From Sipunculus nudus (lineage: Eukaryota; Annelida; Sipuncula; Golfingiida; Sipunculidae), in contig CM049317.1 of NCBI GenBank assembly GCA_026874595.1, positions 20,605,882 to 20,669,881 on the forward strand: a DNA stretch of 64,000 nucleotides, read 5' to 3'. The position numbers and the translations under genes were made by a program. Below the pieces are notes generated by a model. It saw nothing but the letters and a program-made list of their open reading frames with translations, searched no databases and was not told where the DNA came from. Positions 53,165-64,000 of this stretch are shown here, piece by piece. The first letter of the stretch is position 1. Each line of letters opens with the position of its first letter.

Positions 53165-56100
53165 CTAAAATTTTAGTGACATGGTATATTGTTAAGTGCA
53201 ATCTAAATAAAGGATTATCCTTTGTTAATTATCGATTGTTGCATACTCAACAAATGTGACAAATCCTTACGTAACATAACACAAAATAATATAAAATGAC
53301 ATCACATGATATCTCACACCTTGGCGTGATATAACATAAGATAACATAAAATGACACAACTTGCCATGAACCATCAGGTGTTCAATATATGTCCGCGTAA
53401 TCGTTTGTTCAGAACTGATATTGAGTCTTGGTTTTATCATTTATCATATACAAGTAAAAAAATGTGTATATTGCATTCATGAATTGACAGTAACAATAAA
53501 GTCTGCAAAAATGAATATTTAAGCATTCGAAAATACACATATGTATGGATTTGTGGTAGTGACGGCCTGTGATATATAATAAATTTAAAAAAGCAGGCGC
53601 GAATGACTTGTTTGGGATAAAATTCAAGAACTGTCCCGGTTTATATAAACAAATGTATATATAAAAAAGCTGTCTAAATGAGGGCATCTAAAACTCAAAT
53701 TATGAATATTCCATGTGGTAATAAATAGTGTTAAATCATGTGTATATTCTTTATGTTGTATTGCCAGGATTTCTTAGCACCTAGAAGCTAGGTTACCTCT
53801 TGAATGTGGACGATATCTGTGAACTGAGTTATTGTTGCCTCACTAGCGCCCTCTGCGGACGGTCCGGAATCAAACTGTAGCGTCACCATGAGGTCATCCG
53901 GGGCATTTTCCTCCGCCTCCTCCACCGTGAACTCTCCCGCCAGCAGCCAAGGGCCTTGTTCAGTGAATGATGTGGAGTTTCGTACCGTCATAGACTAAAA
54001 CAATTAAAATATATAGGATTATTCATATAACTGTGGGTATATAAGCAACACCATGAACTACAACCAGATACTATGGGAACAAATTCATTTTAACGCCCCT
54101 GCTTTTGACCGTCGTCTTTTCAAAGAAAAAAAATATTCAATTAACAGAATACTTTATTTCCCTGAAATTATATACATAGTATATGGATTTCACCGACTAC
54201 TGATACAGTGGCTGATATCTCCCAAATCTACGTGCAGAATTTCTTATAAAAACATGTACTAGGAAAAGGAATATCGATATGAATAAAAAAATAGCATGTT
54301 ACACGTACAATTATATTGTAATAAGAATACCAAAAAATATCGAATTGAGATTGCATTCGTGATTCAGAATTCGCTTATTTCATCAAACTTAATGCATACA
54401 GTTGTTATGAAATCGACATTTTAAGTAACAACCCTGCAAGATCCCTTGCGATACCACTTTGTTTTTAAGCCCTAAAGATAAGGCATAATATGCCTTTAGA
54501 ACTGATTGTATTTAACATATACATAATTATATTTGGTTTGTCTTACCTTAACATTGTTTCCTTTAACTCTCCAATGCTTGTCTTGTATGTCCAGACTGAC
54601 CTTGAGGGTTTCTTTATTTTGTTCATCACGTGACGGTCGGGTCACGTGCATATCATCTCGCAGGATCACAAGCTCCAGTGTATTCTCCAAAGCCTGAATA
54701 AGAAACAGACTTAAGTTTCTTTATATAGAAAGACAGGTTATTAAATTAAATTAAACAGACAATACCCTCTCAGAGTTTGGAAAAAATAAGACAATGATGC
54801 GTTTTTCTCAAAGGAAAACCATGGTCTTGCCTTGTTAAGCTAAAATGTAAAATGGCAAATTGGTCAATCTCAAGCGGAAAGATAAGGTATAGCCAGGCAT
54901 ATACGCTATTTTTACGTACATGTAAAGAGAGGGTGTCTTAAAAAACCCTCATGATGTAGTTTGCTCCCCCCTGAGTCTTGATACCTCATCTAATCTTTTT
55001 CACTCTCCTTACTATCCTTGGATGGAGTACCGCTGCTGTATATAGCAAGATTCTCCGAGTGTCACCACCAGGGCCGGCACATAACAACAAATGGTAATCA
55101 GACCAATCAGAGCCTGGTAATTACACAATGTTCGTCCAGATCCAAGATTTAAACCCGCAACAGTCCGCTCTCTTTAGTATGATTTTTGGCCCTGTGCCTG
55201 CCCTGGTTTAACACCCTGACGTGCTATGCAAAGCAGCGGTTACAGCGAAGGAGATCTGGAACGACTGCAGTGTATAACCGCTACGCGAGGAGTGTATGTT
55301 ATGCTCACCTGTACAAACTCTGGCAAGACGTAAAGCTCTTCTGCTATATACACTCTGAACATAACCCCAGCCGTCCAACCTTTGTATAAATCCGCGAGGA
55401 GCACAGCCGTAAAGTCAAGGTCATTCAAGAAACGTTCTTCACAGGAACACACAAAGTATCCTAATACTGTGGTCATAATCTCAATCTCATTTTTGTCCAC
55501 AATGGCAAAAATATTTTGTTTTTCGTATTTTTCATGGTTTATAATAATCCATTCTTGGTCAGTTTCTTGTTTGTAATAGACCTTTATACGTTCACTAATA
55601 TGATGCGGCACGTTATGAGGTAAGATGACTTTAACGTGGTTCCCAAGAGTAACTGGTGCGTCAAATTCCGCTATGGGTGTCACGAATCGTTCACCCTCCG
55701 GCATTTTGTGCCGTGGATTATAAATATCAACGTGCGTGCGCATCGTCACCACACAAGTATCGCCATGAGGGATGGCGCCTTCTGGGATATCCAACTGCAC
55801 TCCACCTGCTCCCAGCTGCAGGGTTCCACCTGAATAATCAAAAAGCCGCCCAAAAGCGTTAGCTTCGTCCACCACGTAAGCTTGGTCCAGATGCGATATG
55901 GGACGGTCCATGAAACTCGCCCCGAATAGGTCAAGACTCACGCGCCTACCGGTAAACATTGGAGAGGTCAAGGTAATATCGTCGCCGCCATGTTTGCTCC
56001 CGTAACCATCATCCAGGCTCTCGCCTGCTTTACTTGTAGAGGCTTTCTGGTATGCATTCAGCTTCTCACGGACCTTTTCCATCTGTATTGTCTCCTCTGC

Positions 56101-57209
56101 AGCCAACGTCATGAGGTTAACCTGAAATGATCGTAACTTGGCTATAGCTGAGCTGAGAGACCATTTGTCAATATGCGGGTTAGTATGAGAAACAAAAGAG
56201 TACATTTTTAACAGTTCGATTTCTCTAAGCAAAAATTCCTGTAGTCAGTCTCTGTCAGTTTTTTCCTAATGTGCCGGTTGTATATGTGTCGCTTTTGGGA
56301 CATGGTCGTTCTGTGTCATCCACTTTTTTTAAGCAAGCATCCGACATCATAAGTCGATATCTATGTTGGGCCTTAAGAGACCCTCCACGCGCGACATTTC
56401 ACTAATTCTCGCCCTCATTGGTTTAATGAAGGGCGGCATGAATTAACACAATTATCATGCATTTCTATGCTTAGGAAAAATTCAGAGTCGTAATAAGGCA
56501 TATCTATGGAGAAATAAAATGTAAAATACGTCGTCAATTTCTTACCTGTAAAACCACAAAGCGCCAATTTTTACGAAGCAAAGATATTACACATCACAAC
56601 CAAGAAAATCTTCATTACTTATACAACTTGTAAAACGACCAGATTATTACGGCCATTCTCTGGTTGGCAGATTAAACACTGATATATTCACAATGAACAA
56701 TGACTCACGTTCTCCTCCTCCTCCTCATCTTCCTCTTCTACCTCTGGCTGACGTTTCTTCTTCTTCCAACACAGCATGACTAGTATGATGATAACGAACA
56801 CAAAGAACACATGGACGGCAATCAGGGTGGAAACCTGTATCTTTCTGTCGCCATCAGAGGGGTCGTCTCGAAATGCCGACGGCGTGAAAGTCACTGAATT
56901 AAAAGAAAAGAAAATTAAGATTGTTTGGCACCTACAAAAAGTCGGCACCTCTATATAATAGGCACTTTTTGACAGTTCTGTAATTCTTCTTTTTATTCAT
57001 TATATGGTAATAACTTCCATAATGTGGACACCATTGTAAGAGGGCAGGTGGCCCTGTTCGAAGGGTGCCCACAATAAGAATAAGGTTTAACTGGACACAC
57101 ACATTCACACACATACATATATATGTTTTACTATAAAAAGTTGCTTGTAATAATAAAATGTCATCTCACTCTATCTGTCTGTCTGTCTGCCTGTATGTAT
57201 GTCTGCATG

Positions 57210-57267
<58 letters not shown>

Positions 57268-57383
57268 AATAATCGTGACACCAAGTATTTTACCCTTATC
57301 CTCCACATAAGCACAGACCTACCATTTGTCGTGAACACGGCCGTCAAGTTGGTGTCCGGTGCATGTAGGGTCGTGGTAGCCAT
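52242..57383 (-). CDS. Gene B: ZU5-domain membrane protein without lectin domains
   Basis: Predicted membrane protein of 537 residues. Exons (high-low): 57383-57323, 56893-56709, 56121-55309, 54693-54547, 53994-53797, 53164-53036, 52322-52242; all GT-AG, frame closed by TGA. The ATG sits in a strong context (ATCGCCATGG) with an in-frame stop 15 to 18 bases upstream, so no further 5' coding exon can join in this frame. Layout: about 40 extracellular residues with sequons NLT and NVT; membrane segment about 41-63 (STLIAVHVFFVFVIIILVML); basic stop KKKKR; acidic run VEEEDEEEEEN; predicted helix 83-103; ZU5 about 172-310; post-ZU5 region matching gene A exons 10-11; short C-terminal tail. No signal peptide is evident, so the membrane helix would act as a signal anchor. 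It is a paralogue of gene A's inner half, perhaps a partner or decoy. The last two exons are less certain. Confidence 0.87.
52625..52667. repeat. (TA)n microsatellite in gene B intron
   Basis: TA tract between exons 6 and 7. Confidence 0.95.
55068..55200. repeat. MITE-like element, copy 2
   Basis: It shares 'gtaatcagacca' and 'ggccctgtgc' with 9117-9217. The ends 'ccagggccggcac' and 'ggccctgtgcctg' are inverted relative to each other. It lies in the intron just after gene B's ZU5 exon. Confidence 0.35.
55309..56121 (-). CDS. Gene B exon 3: ZU5 domain exon
   Basis: An 813-base phase-0 exon, residues 83-353. A helical start (LAAEETIQMEKVREKLNAY) and a Ser/Gly-rich spacer precede the ZU5 domain. 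Landmarks are FDYSGGTLQLGAGGVQLDIP, EGAIPHGD, TPIAEFDAPVTLGNHVKVIL, VYYKQETDQEWI and YFVCSCEERF. The exon boundaries (TTTCAG|G and ACAG|GTGAGC) are strong. The open frame runs past both ends into intron, so its outer residues are not protein. Confidence 0.9.
57210..57262. repeat. (CT)n microsatellite in gene B intron 1
   Basis: About 50 bases of CT repeat, about 60 bases beyond the donor of gene B exon 1. It follows a CTGT- and TGTA-rich stretch. Confidence 0.95.
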
Positions 57384-59384
57384 GGCGATGGTGTAGTATC
57401 ATTCATCAGTGGACCATATTAAGTGCGTTAGCTCGACAGGCCCTCTGTGAATTATAAAACAAATATACAACACAGTTGCTAGATCTGGGAAGAAAATCAT
57501 CATTGAGCTCGTACCCCTTACTCATATTCCCGACCCTTTCCCCCGTTGTTCTCAACGTTCATTCGTTACTTCGAGTGTCACACTATGTTACACGACCACA
57601 CTGGCTAAAGGAAACTAAAAAAAATAATAATTAAATTGTGGTGATGGAACATAAAGCATTTACTATCCCACCGAGACAAATTTTGGTAGCTTTCTGTGAA
57701 AATGTTCTGGATATATTCCTATTTTATATTACAAACTATATGTGTAGACTGAGCCTACATTTATACCCCTTCGGGAACAAAATTCCTTGTGGTATACAAG
57801 AAATATATGTAATGTTACTAATGTCTGCCACGTTTCACTAACTCCATAACTGGATTTTTATTAAGGTCAGCTCCAGAACAAAGACGAGACCCTAATACCT
57901 GTAAATGCCAATGACCCTTGTTCTGGATATAGAAATCTCAAATGGTATAAAAATATTTATATTCAAACAGATTGTGGTTATCGATGTCGTTAATCCAAGT
58001 TACCGCCATGTGTTAGTTGATTTTTCCGAGGGTATAACCCTAAACCTCTACAAATTGAATGAAAATTCGTTCATAGGTTCCTGGGTGATTTGGTAAAAGA
58101 CACGACGAAAACATGAAAACTCGCACATAGAGCAGGCAAAATAAATAAAGGAACAACTACAACTTTTGCAGCAGTATATGTATCTCACGCTCACAGTTTT
58201 GCTGAATTCAAATGTTTCCAAGGAAAACATCCCGGTACACGGACTTACTAACTCAAAATTCAATTGTTTTTTTTATGATGTCATGATTCTGTGAGTAAAC
58301 GCAGACTACCGGAGCCTGTAAACCATAACGAGACTCCGTGACAAGAAACCTTATCTTGTGCATGTGCGAAAAATCACATGCATGATTAAGAAAGAAGTAC
58401 TATAGAGAGGCAACACAAGTTGGCGAGCGCGCTATAGGCCTACTCATGTTTCACGCCACCTATCAAGTTTACTTTCACGTTTGCATAAGAGTAAACAAAC
58501 TTTTTAGTACACACCCAGATATCATAATATTTTAAGAGGAAAACACTTTACCTCATGTATATTCAATAAAACTGATATGCGAATAGATCCTTTAAAATAT
58601 GTATATATATATATACATGGTGTATGGAGCATCAAAACGTCTTCCATTTGTATATCTTATCAAATAACCCAAGAACTCATCATATATATTAGGAACAATC
58701 TTGTGTTCTTCTTTCTACCATCCAAAAAGACGGTCGAGGGCAAAGTAGTTTTTGCTCATTATGACGCATAATTAGGTTAAAAGTCGTGTCAGTCTACAGA
58801 CCGTTTTATATTTTAAGGAAGTAACCATGTGTTATTTAAGGAGAGGGTTTCTAAAGAAGGAAAATACGTTTCATTGAAACATCCAGTTTTTATATCGTGA
58901 ATGAAACAAATCCTGAAGTAGCTGATAGTATTTATTGTTATTTTCTGACGCATAATTCTTCATGAATCAGTTGCTGAATTATTTTTGAAAACATGAGTAA
59001 TTTGGAGAAAAATAGAGAAGAGGAGTTTGAATAAGGTTTCAGCACGTCCCCACAAGCAAGTGGATTTCGTTTAGACCAAGCCAAAACTAATTCCACTATA
59101 TTTTGTGGATTCAGGCGTTTTCCAAAAAAGCGTTATTCCTAATTCAACTTATTATATATCCTAGTCATTAAACTTTCTTTGTTGGCAGGTTCTCCCCTGG
59201 ATGCTGTCCTCAGAGTACTTTTGTGTGCCCTTATCCATCCCTGACAGGTAATATTTTCCCAGTCTCTCGAAACCGCTCATGGGTGCTGCTATTTGCTTAA
59301 ATAATAGAATCCAAATATTACAGGTCGCGTGCCGAATATATGGTTAAACCGCTAGTAAAGTGAATACAAGGACAACGTATTTAC

Positions 59385-59490
59385 TCCAGGGGTGTAACAA
59401 GCCCCCCCCCCCCCCTCCCCCTTTCGAATTCTTGATCGGCCACTGATCATTGCCCCCTCCCATCCCTCAATCCTGGCTACGCCCATGTTT
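59385..59490. repeat. Poly-C repeat with GGGGTGTAACAAGC end
   Basis: 'ccaggggtgtaacaagcccc' leads into a poly-C run, then 'ccctcaatcctggctacgcc' (GGCGTAGCCAGGATT on the other strand). It is the same family as 51105-51165 and has the look of a short non-autonomous element. Confidence 0.5.
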
Positions 59491-62414
59491 AATCTAGATC
59501 TTGTCAGAAATTGCGTGAAACCTATACCTGCATTTGTGCTTTTACCATATTTAAAATGGATAGTATATAAATTCCTGAGGCTATTTTTGAAGACCGATAA
59601 TGGTTTGGACATACTGGGCCTCCGCAGGGTGTTACTTTTCTGCTAATCTCGATCCCTAACTATACATGTCATGTATACACAGTTGGCGCCAAAAGTGCAT
59701 TTAGCCTAAAAATATTTCAGGCTCATAATAAAAAAAAAGAAACAGAAATATATGTGTACTTATTATTTGAAATCGGAAGGCGGATACCCCCTACAACATA
59801 TGTTTAAGCACCTATCTGTCTAGAAGAAGCTGGCCATCAGCTAATATCACAATCAATGCAGTTCCACTTACTATTCACGTAAACCACGCAAGTCACTGAA
59901 CTGTGCTGGCAGCTATTTGTGCCGTAGATGTGCGTATCAAAAAAGATATTCATAACACCCCTCTATACAACAGGATGTTGGATGTTATTTTCATGTTAAA
60001 CTCACAATAAAATCCAACTCAGACTTCACGTAAACATGGCCAAGCTCGCATGGTATGCCAAAATCTCATTACTGCGTGTGAGAGAATATTTTAGTGATCA
60101 TAATAAAACGTGTTTCGCGCAGTATTAACGGGCGTGTTTGTGTTCACTGTATAGCCGAGGTCACTTTTTTGGCCCCTCAGCGCGTGTCTCATCAATAGTA
60201 TGACATAATTAATGATAATTAGCAACTATTATGGTGTATTGCAGTCCATTGTATTTAACCTACTTAACACGAGAATGTGGCAAACTATTTGAGTAATGTT
60301 AAAATATGCTCGAATATAAAACCATACCTTCAGGTTCTGAGAGTGCATCCGAAATAGTCAGCTTAACAGACCGTTAGCCGTGTTTGAACGTGTAAGTGGA
60401 ATTATGGCAACTGGTATAAAATGTTTTACTACTTACAACGGTGTATGTTTCATTAGTATCCCTCTCCCCCCCCCCAAAAAAAAAAAAATAACTTGACAGC
60501 ACTGAAAACGTAATGGGATCACGCGTGTACACCCTTTATATAACGACCGAATACATAAAGCAGTGACATAATTAAACCTTGCTTATCCTTGTTTATTTAT
60601 CAGTGATAAAAGTGTGATAAGGCTCGTTCTCGAGGGACCCTCCAGAGATATTAGTACTTGCCTTTAGGTTCGTTTTATATTTGTTTACGGGATTGTTATT
60701 TGTCGCAATATGTGTTAAGTGTGTATAAACTGGGTTATTTTTATTTTATCCCTCTTATATATGTATAAGAGAGTTCAATCATCAAATGACCAATCATTAT
60801 AAACCAAAAATACAACAGTAAGGCTAAAAAAAATAAAGGTCACATACACACACACACCCTCACACACACACATATATATAAAGATAGAGAATTAGAACAG
60901 AATCTTAAAGGTTGGACTAGGGGGGGGGGGGGGTAAGTGGTGTACAGGCTACTATGACCATAGTAATAGAATATTGAACACCGATCCGCCCCGTTTCTTT
61001 TCTTTCCGTACTCTTTCCCAGAGGTCTGACCCTATACATGACCAACAATTCCGTTTTGCTATTTGTTTACCTGACAAATCCAATCATATATGAGAAAAAT
61101 AACTACTTTTACATCTGTATACTAATGTATTTTTCAATATACATATGAATTGTAGCGAAAGGTTTGTGAAAATCTGAGATATTTTACGCTAAACATACTT
61201 AACACTTATAGAAGAGAGTGAACGGTACTTGCACAAGGGACGAGGGGAGCATGTAGGCTACTCCCATCCCCGATCCACCCCACCCAGCATTTTAAAGGTG
61301 CCCAATCACCCTACCTTTCATAAAAAGAATTTATGTGATTTCTGGCTTCCTTGTGTATATATTAATGGTCTTAGAGTAGTTTTGGCTGTGAAAGGTTCTT
61401 AAAAAGCCTTCATGAAGGATGTGTGAAACTTGTTTATCAACAACATGTTTGTATACACAGCATTTGTGGGTAACGGGAAAAAACATGTAACCTAAGGTGG
61501 TAGGTTGCATATACACGGAGGCAGAAAGGTCATCTGTTGCAAAATGCCACTAATCTCTGGCTTATCTGACTTGCTCTCAGATGCCCTTGTTGATTTTTTT
61601 ATTATTTTGGAGGGCCCCAACATATAAACATGATATAATACATCGATAAATAGCAAAACAAGCAGTCTGTGTGCAATGATATCCACGTTTTCTGGTCTAT
61701 TTTAATGAAAGCTCAAAGAAATTACCTATAGTTTATTAAAGTCAGATAGGTAATTGGGCCCCTGTAACGAAAATTTCATAACTGTAAACAATGTTAAAGG
61801 GATTATCCCTTCAATTAGGGTCTCTTCATATTTTCTTCAAATTAGTTTGTTTTGGTCATTCAATAACGGGAAAATCTATGATAGGTATTGATAACCATAC
61901 TAAATAGAATGATTTATTGGTCAAATTGTCGGCAAAAGCTTCTTCGATTTTAAAGGGTTCTATATAAAGACATGAGTGCGTCTGTCTGTCTGGACAAGGT
62001 ATGCTATACACTTCAGATTGGTATTATTAGAGTCAATTCGCAATGTGTCGCTGCAATGTGAAATAACAATATTGCGTCATTAGCTTCTTCAGGGCACTCG
62101 AAATTGAAATCGCTCATGGGGGAGTGTTACATAAATAACTTAAGACATTTTAAGTGGCGGTAAGGAGCGGTCCCTCTGTGTTCTTTTTTTGTTGAGTTAG
62201 GTTATTGATCATTCTGGTCTCAATATATACTCTCATGGATTAAAGTCTGTAAGTTCGTGTGCATGCACTACGATACGTGATATTTAGTGGTAACGTGTCC
62301 TGTCAGACATATTCATAATTTATATACTTAAAATTGTTCATTTTATCTCTCTCAAACACGCACTCGCATATAAATATATAAATATATATAAACTGGGTTG
62401 CTTTTCTCTTTGCA

Positions 62415-62760
62415 AGAGTTTCAAATTCTTGATATTTCTCGATATTCGTGAAAGAGGAATTATCGCGAAAAAAAACCTTCGTGAATCAGAAGCCAGTCGA
62501 AAATTAGAACATTGATATTTAATATAATATTGCTATTTAAATGAGTAATATCGATCGATGATACCTTGTGTCCCTGTACAATTATTAAGATTTGCGCACA
62601 TATTATTTGATGTAATGTAATTTAAAAAAAATCGGTAGCTTTTTTTTTGCTTTTAATATACTGACATCGCAAAAATAAAACCTTCGCGAATCATTGAAGA
62701 AATTGAAAAATCGCGAAATTTAAACCCGCGAATACGAAGTCAACCAATGTATACCCTGGT
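62415..62760. repeat. Repeat rich in TTCGCGAA-type words
   Basis: Several words such as 'attatcgcgaaa', 'aaaccttcgtgaatca', 'aaaccttcgcgaatca' and 'cgcgaaatttaaacccgcga' recur within 350 bases in mirrored order. Dispersed non-coding repeats of this kind are common in marine invertebrates. Confidence 0.5.
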
Positions 62761-63078
62761 ACATGATAAGCTGGAGAATATATTAATTGGTATCTCACTG
62801 AAGGCTATGGCATTATATGTAAGTCAAGCCAACTGGTTCCTCGAAGATGTGAAGAGTGTTCAACAAAAGTAGGAGCATGATAATCAATGTAACACATGGA
62901 CACATTCAGTACATCACAGTGAAAGTGGATATGGATTAATGGAACATAAATACATAGAAATATCAGTTCATTCTGAAAGGGAATCTATACCCTCACCTTC
63001 AGATTTCAGGGAGAATGCCCCACCACAACTACACCATAGCTGACGAATCGATTCGGACTATTCTGTGCATTTATGTCT

Positions 63079-63081
<3 letters not shown>

Positions 63082-63140
<59 letters not shown>
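63082..63140. repeat. (CT)n microsatellite
   Basis: About 60 bases of uninterrupted CT repeat. Confidence 0.95.
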
Positions 63141-63144
<4 letters not shown>

Positions 63145-63960
63145 GTCTCTCTCCCTGTCTCCCTCTTTCAGTAGTGTAAGGGATTTTAGGTCATTTTATA
63201 ATTAGTAACATCGAGGTAAAGCATTCCACGGTCCCTGTGTCAAATACATACCATGCATATATATATTACCAGTTTGTTATCTTTTGGGCAGCATTGTCAT
63301 GTAACAGGTGCCTGGGCGCAATATAACGGGTACATAAGTCCCGAAATACACAGGGAGCAAACCTGCATCATAATAAATATATAACACCTACCGGTTCGTC
63401 TATTGGTGCAGAATGAACAAAATCACAAGCTCTCTCGCATCTTGCACCACTGAAGCGTAAATCCTTTTTTTTGTGGAATTCAACCTCAGGGATTATATAT
63501 AAAGGCTAGGAGTAGGGGGTTAGTTATAACGATAGCGGCACATGAGCCCGTGTATAAATGTGTGCACGCGGCACACGGCTGTTCTGTCCTACCTTGCCCC
63601 CGAGGTGGACTCTTATCTTAATGTGGGTTTACTATAATGGTCGCGCGCTTGCTGTGATGTGATGAGATTGTGACAAAGATATTTCCGTACAGCTGTGTTA
63701 TGAGGTCACCTGAAGCTGACAGACTATTATCACAACGCACATATTTGTCAGGTAACAATGCCACTCAATCAGTTATAAATATTTAAGTTGCATCCGCACA
63801 CATCTTTTCATCCTTTTCAGCTCGTACTTCTTCCGTCGTTAACCTACTTGTATTGACAGGCAAACCTGTATGGTTGTCATAATAATTATAACTTACTATA
63901 CTAGGTTATCTGCATCTCGAAAGACATAATACATATATGAATATATAAACATATATACAT

Positions 63961-64000
63961 ACAGTAGAACCTCTATATTGTGGGCACCCATAGGACTGGG
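63961..64000 (+). repeat. Pogo/Tigger-like terminal motif at the window edge
   Basis: 'acagtagaacctctatattg' after a TA resembles the end of a pogo/Tigger DNA transposon. The rest would lie outside the window. Confidence 0.35.

Larger units (their letters stand above)
57390..64000. other. Upstream of gene B, no gene recognised
   Basis: No lectin, ZU5 or other family motif was seen on either strand. Repeats at 59385-59490, 62415-62760, 63082-63140 and 63961-64000 are listed. A 58-base splice-bounded frame at 63392-63449 was considered and set aside. Confidence 0.55.

Noticed and set aside
53013-53201. Minus-strand frame with RTKTRGSAVQSRSVMAAGAA over gene B exon 6.
   Set aside because: Splice phases from exon 5 require a different frame of the same DNA, which is also open from acceptor to donor.
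63392-63449. A 58-base minus-strand frame between acceptor and donor consensus reading GARCERACDFVHSAPIDEP, faintly EGF-like.
   Set aside because: Only one of three frames is open over a very short span, no partner exon was found and the entry phase does not fit gene B. Chance is likely.

Overview
This is a eukaryotic, AT-rich window with GT-AG introns, long introns full of (TA)n and (CA)n microsatellites, decayed LINE/SINE/MITE-type repeats and few genes. The repeat types (GGACAGACGGAC-type repeats with 'gaaaatccatcaa', TTCGCGAA-rich repeats, GGGGCGT(A)GCAAGC/poly-C repeats) and the receptor families suggest a mollusc, most likely a bivalve. That is an inference; the species cannot be named from the sequence. 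All gene models were built by hand from reading frames, splice signals and phase bookkeeping. No expression evidence was available.

The main content is a same-strand (minus) cluster of related receptor loci. Gene A (41483 down to 25465) is complete in 20 coding exons, 942 codons plus stop. It has a signal peptide, two C-type lectin-like domains (CTLDs), a short Thr/Pro-rich linker, one transmembrane segment, a cytoplasmic ZU5 domain and a long charged tail encoded by nine short exons. Gene B (57383 down to 52242) has 7 coding exons and 537 codons plus stop. It is a ZU5 relative that keeps the membrane anchor and cytoplasmic part but has only about 40 extracellular residues and no lectin domain. 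Two broken relatives of gene A lie downstream of it. Pseudogene 1 (7028-2483) has a clean signal-peptide exon, two copies of the first CTLD exon (one frameshifted) and a CTLD end exon without its acceptor. Pseudogene 2 (17255-14003) has two damaged second-CTLD exons, now separated by a LINE. Intron-1 DNA upstream of pseudogene 1's lectin exons is repeated upstream of pseudogene 2, so these loci arose by tandem duplication.

Layout: 1-2400 no gene; 2.5-7.0 kb pseudogene 1; 7-14 kb intergenic with repeats; 14.0-17.3 kb pseudogene 2 with LINE; 18.4-20.9 kb duplicated intron-1 DNA interrupted by a 1.2 kb SINE-bearing insertion; 21-25 kb intergenic; 25.2-41.6 kb gene A from polyadenylation signal to TATA box; 41.7-52.2 kb intergenic, including an 82-bp duplicated segment, a 26-base G run and a foldback-type structure of palindromic minisatellites (48.3-50.1 kb) around an internally deleted LINE; 52.2-57.4 kb gene B; 57.4-64 kb intergenic repeats.

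Functional reading (inference): gene A would sense an extracellular ligand through its CTLDs and signal through a ZU5-containing tail that lacks a recognisable death domain. Gene B could be a ligand-independent partner, adaptor or competitor with the same type of tail. The most unusual content is the lectin-to-ZU5 architecture. Its exon phases change from all phase 1 outside the membrane to all phase 0 inside, exactly at the transmembrane exon.
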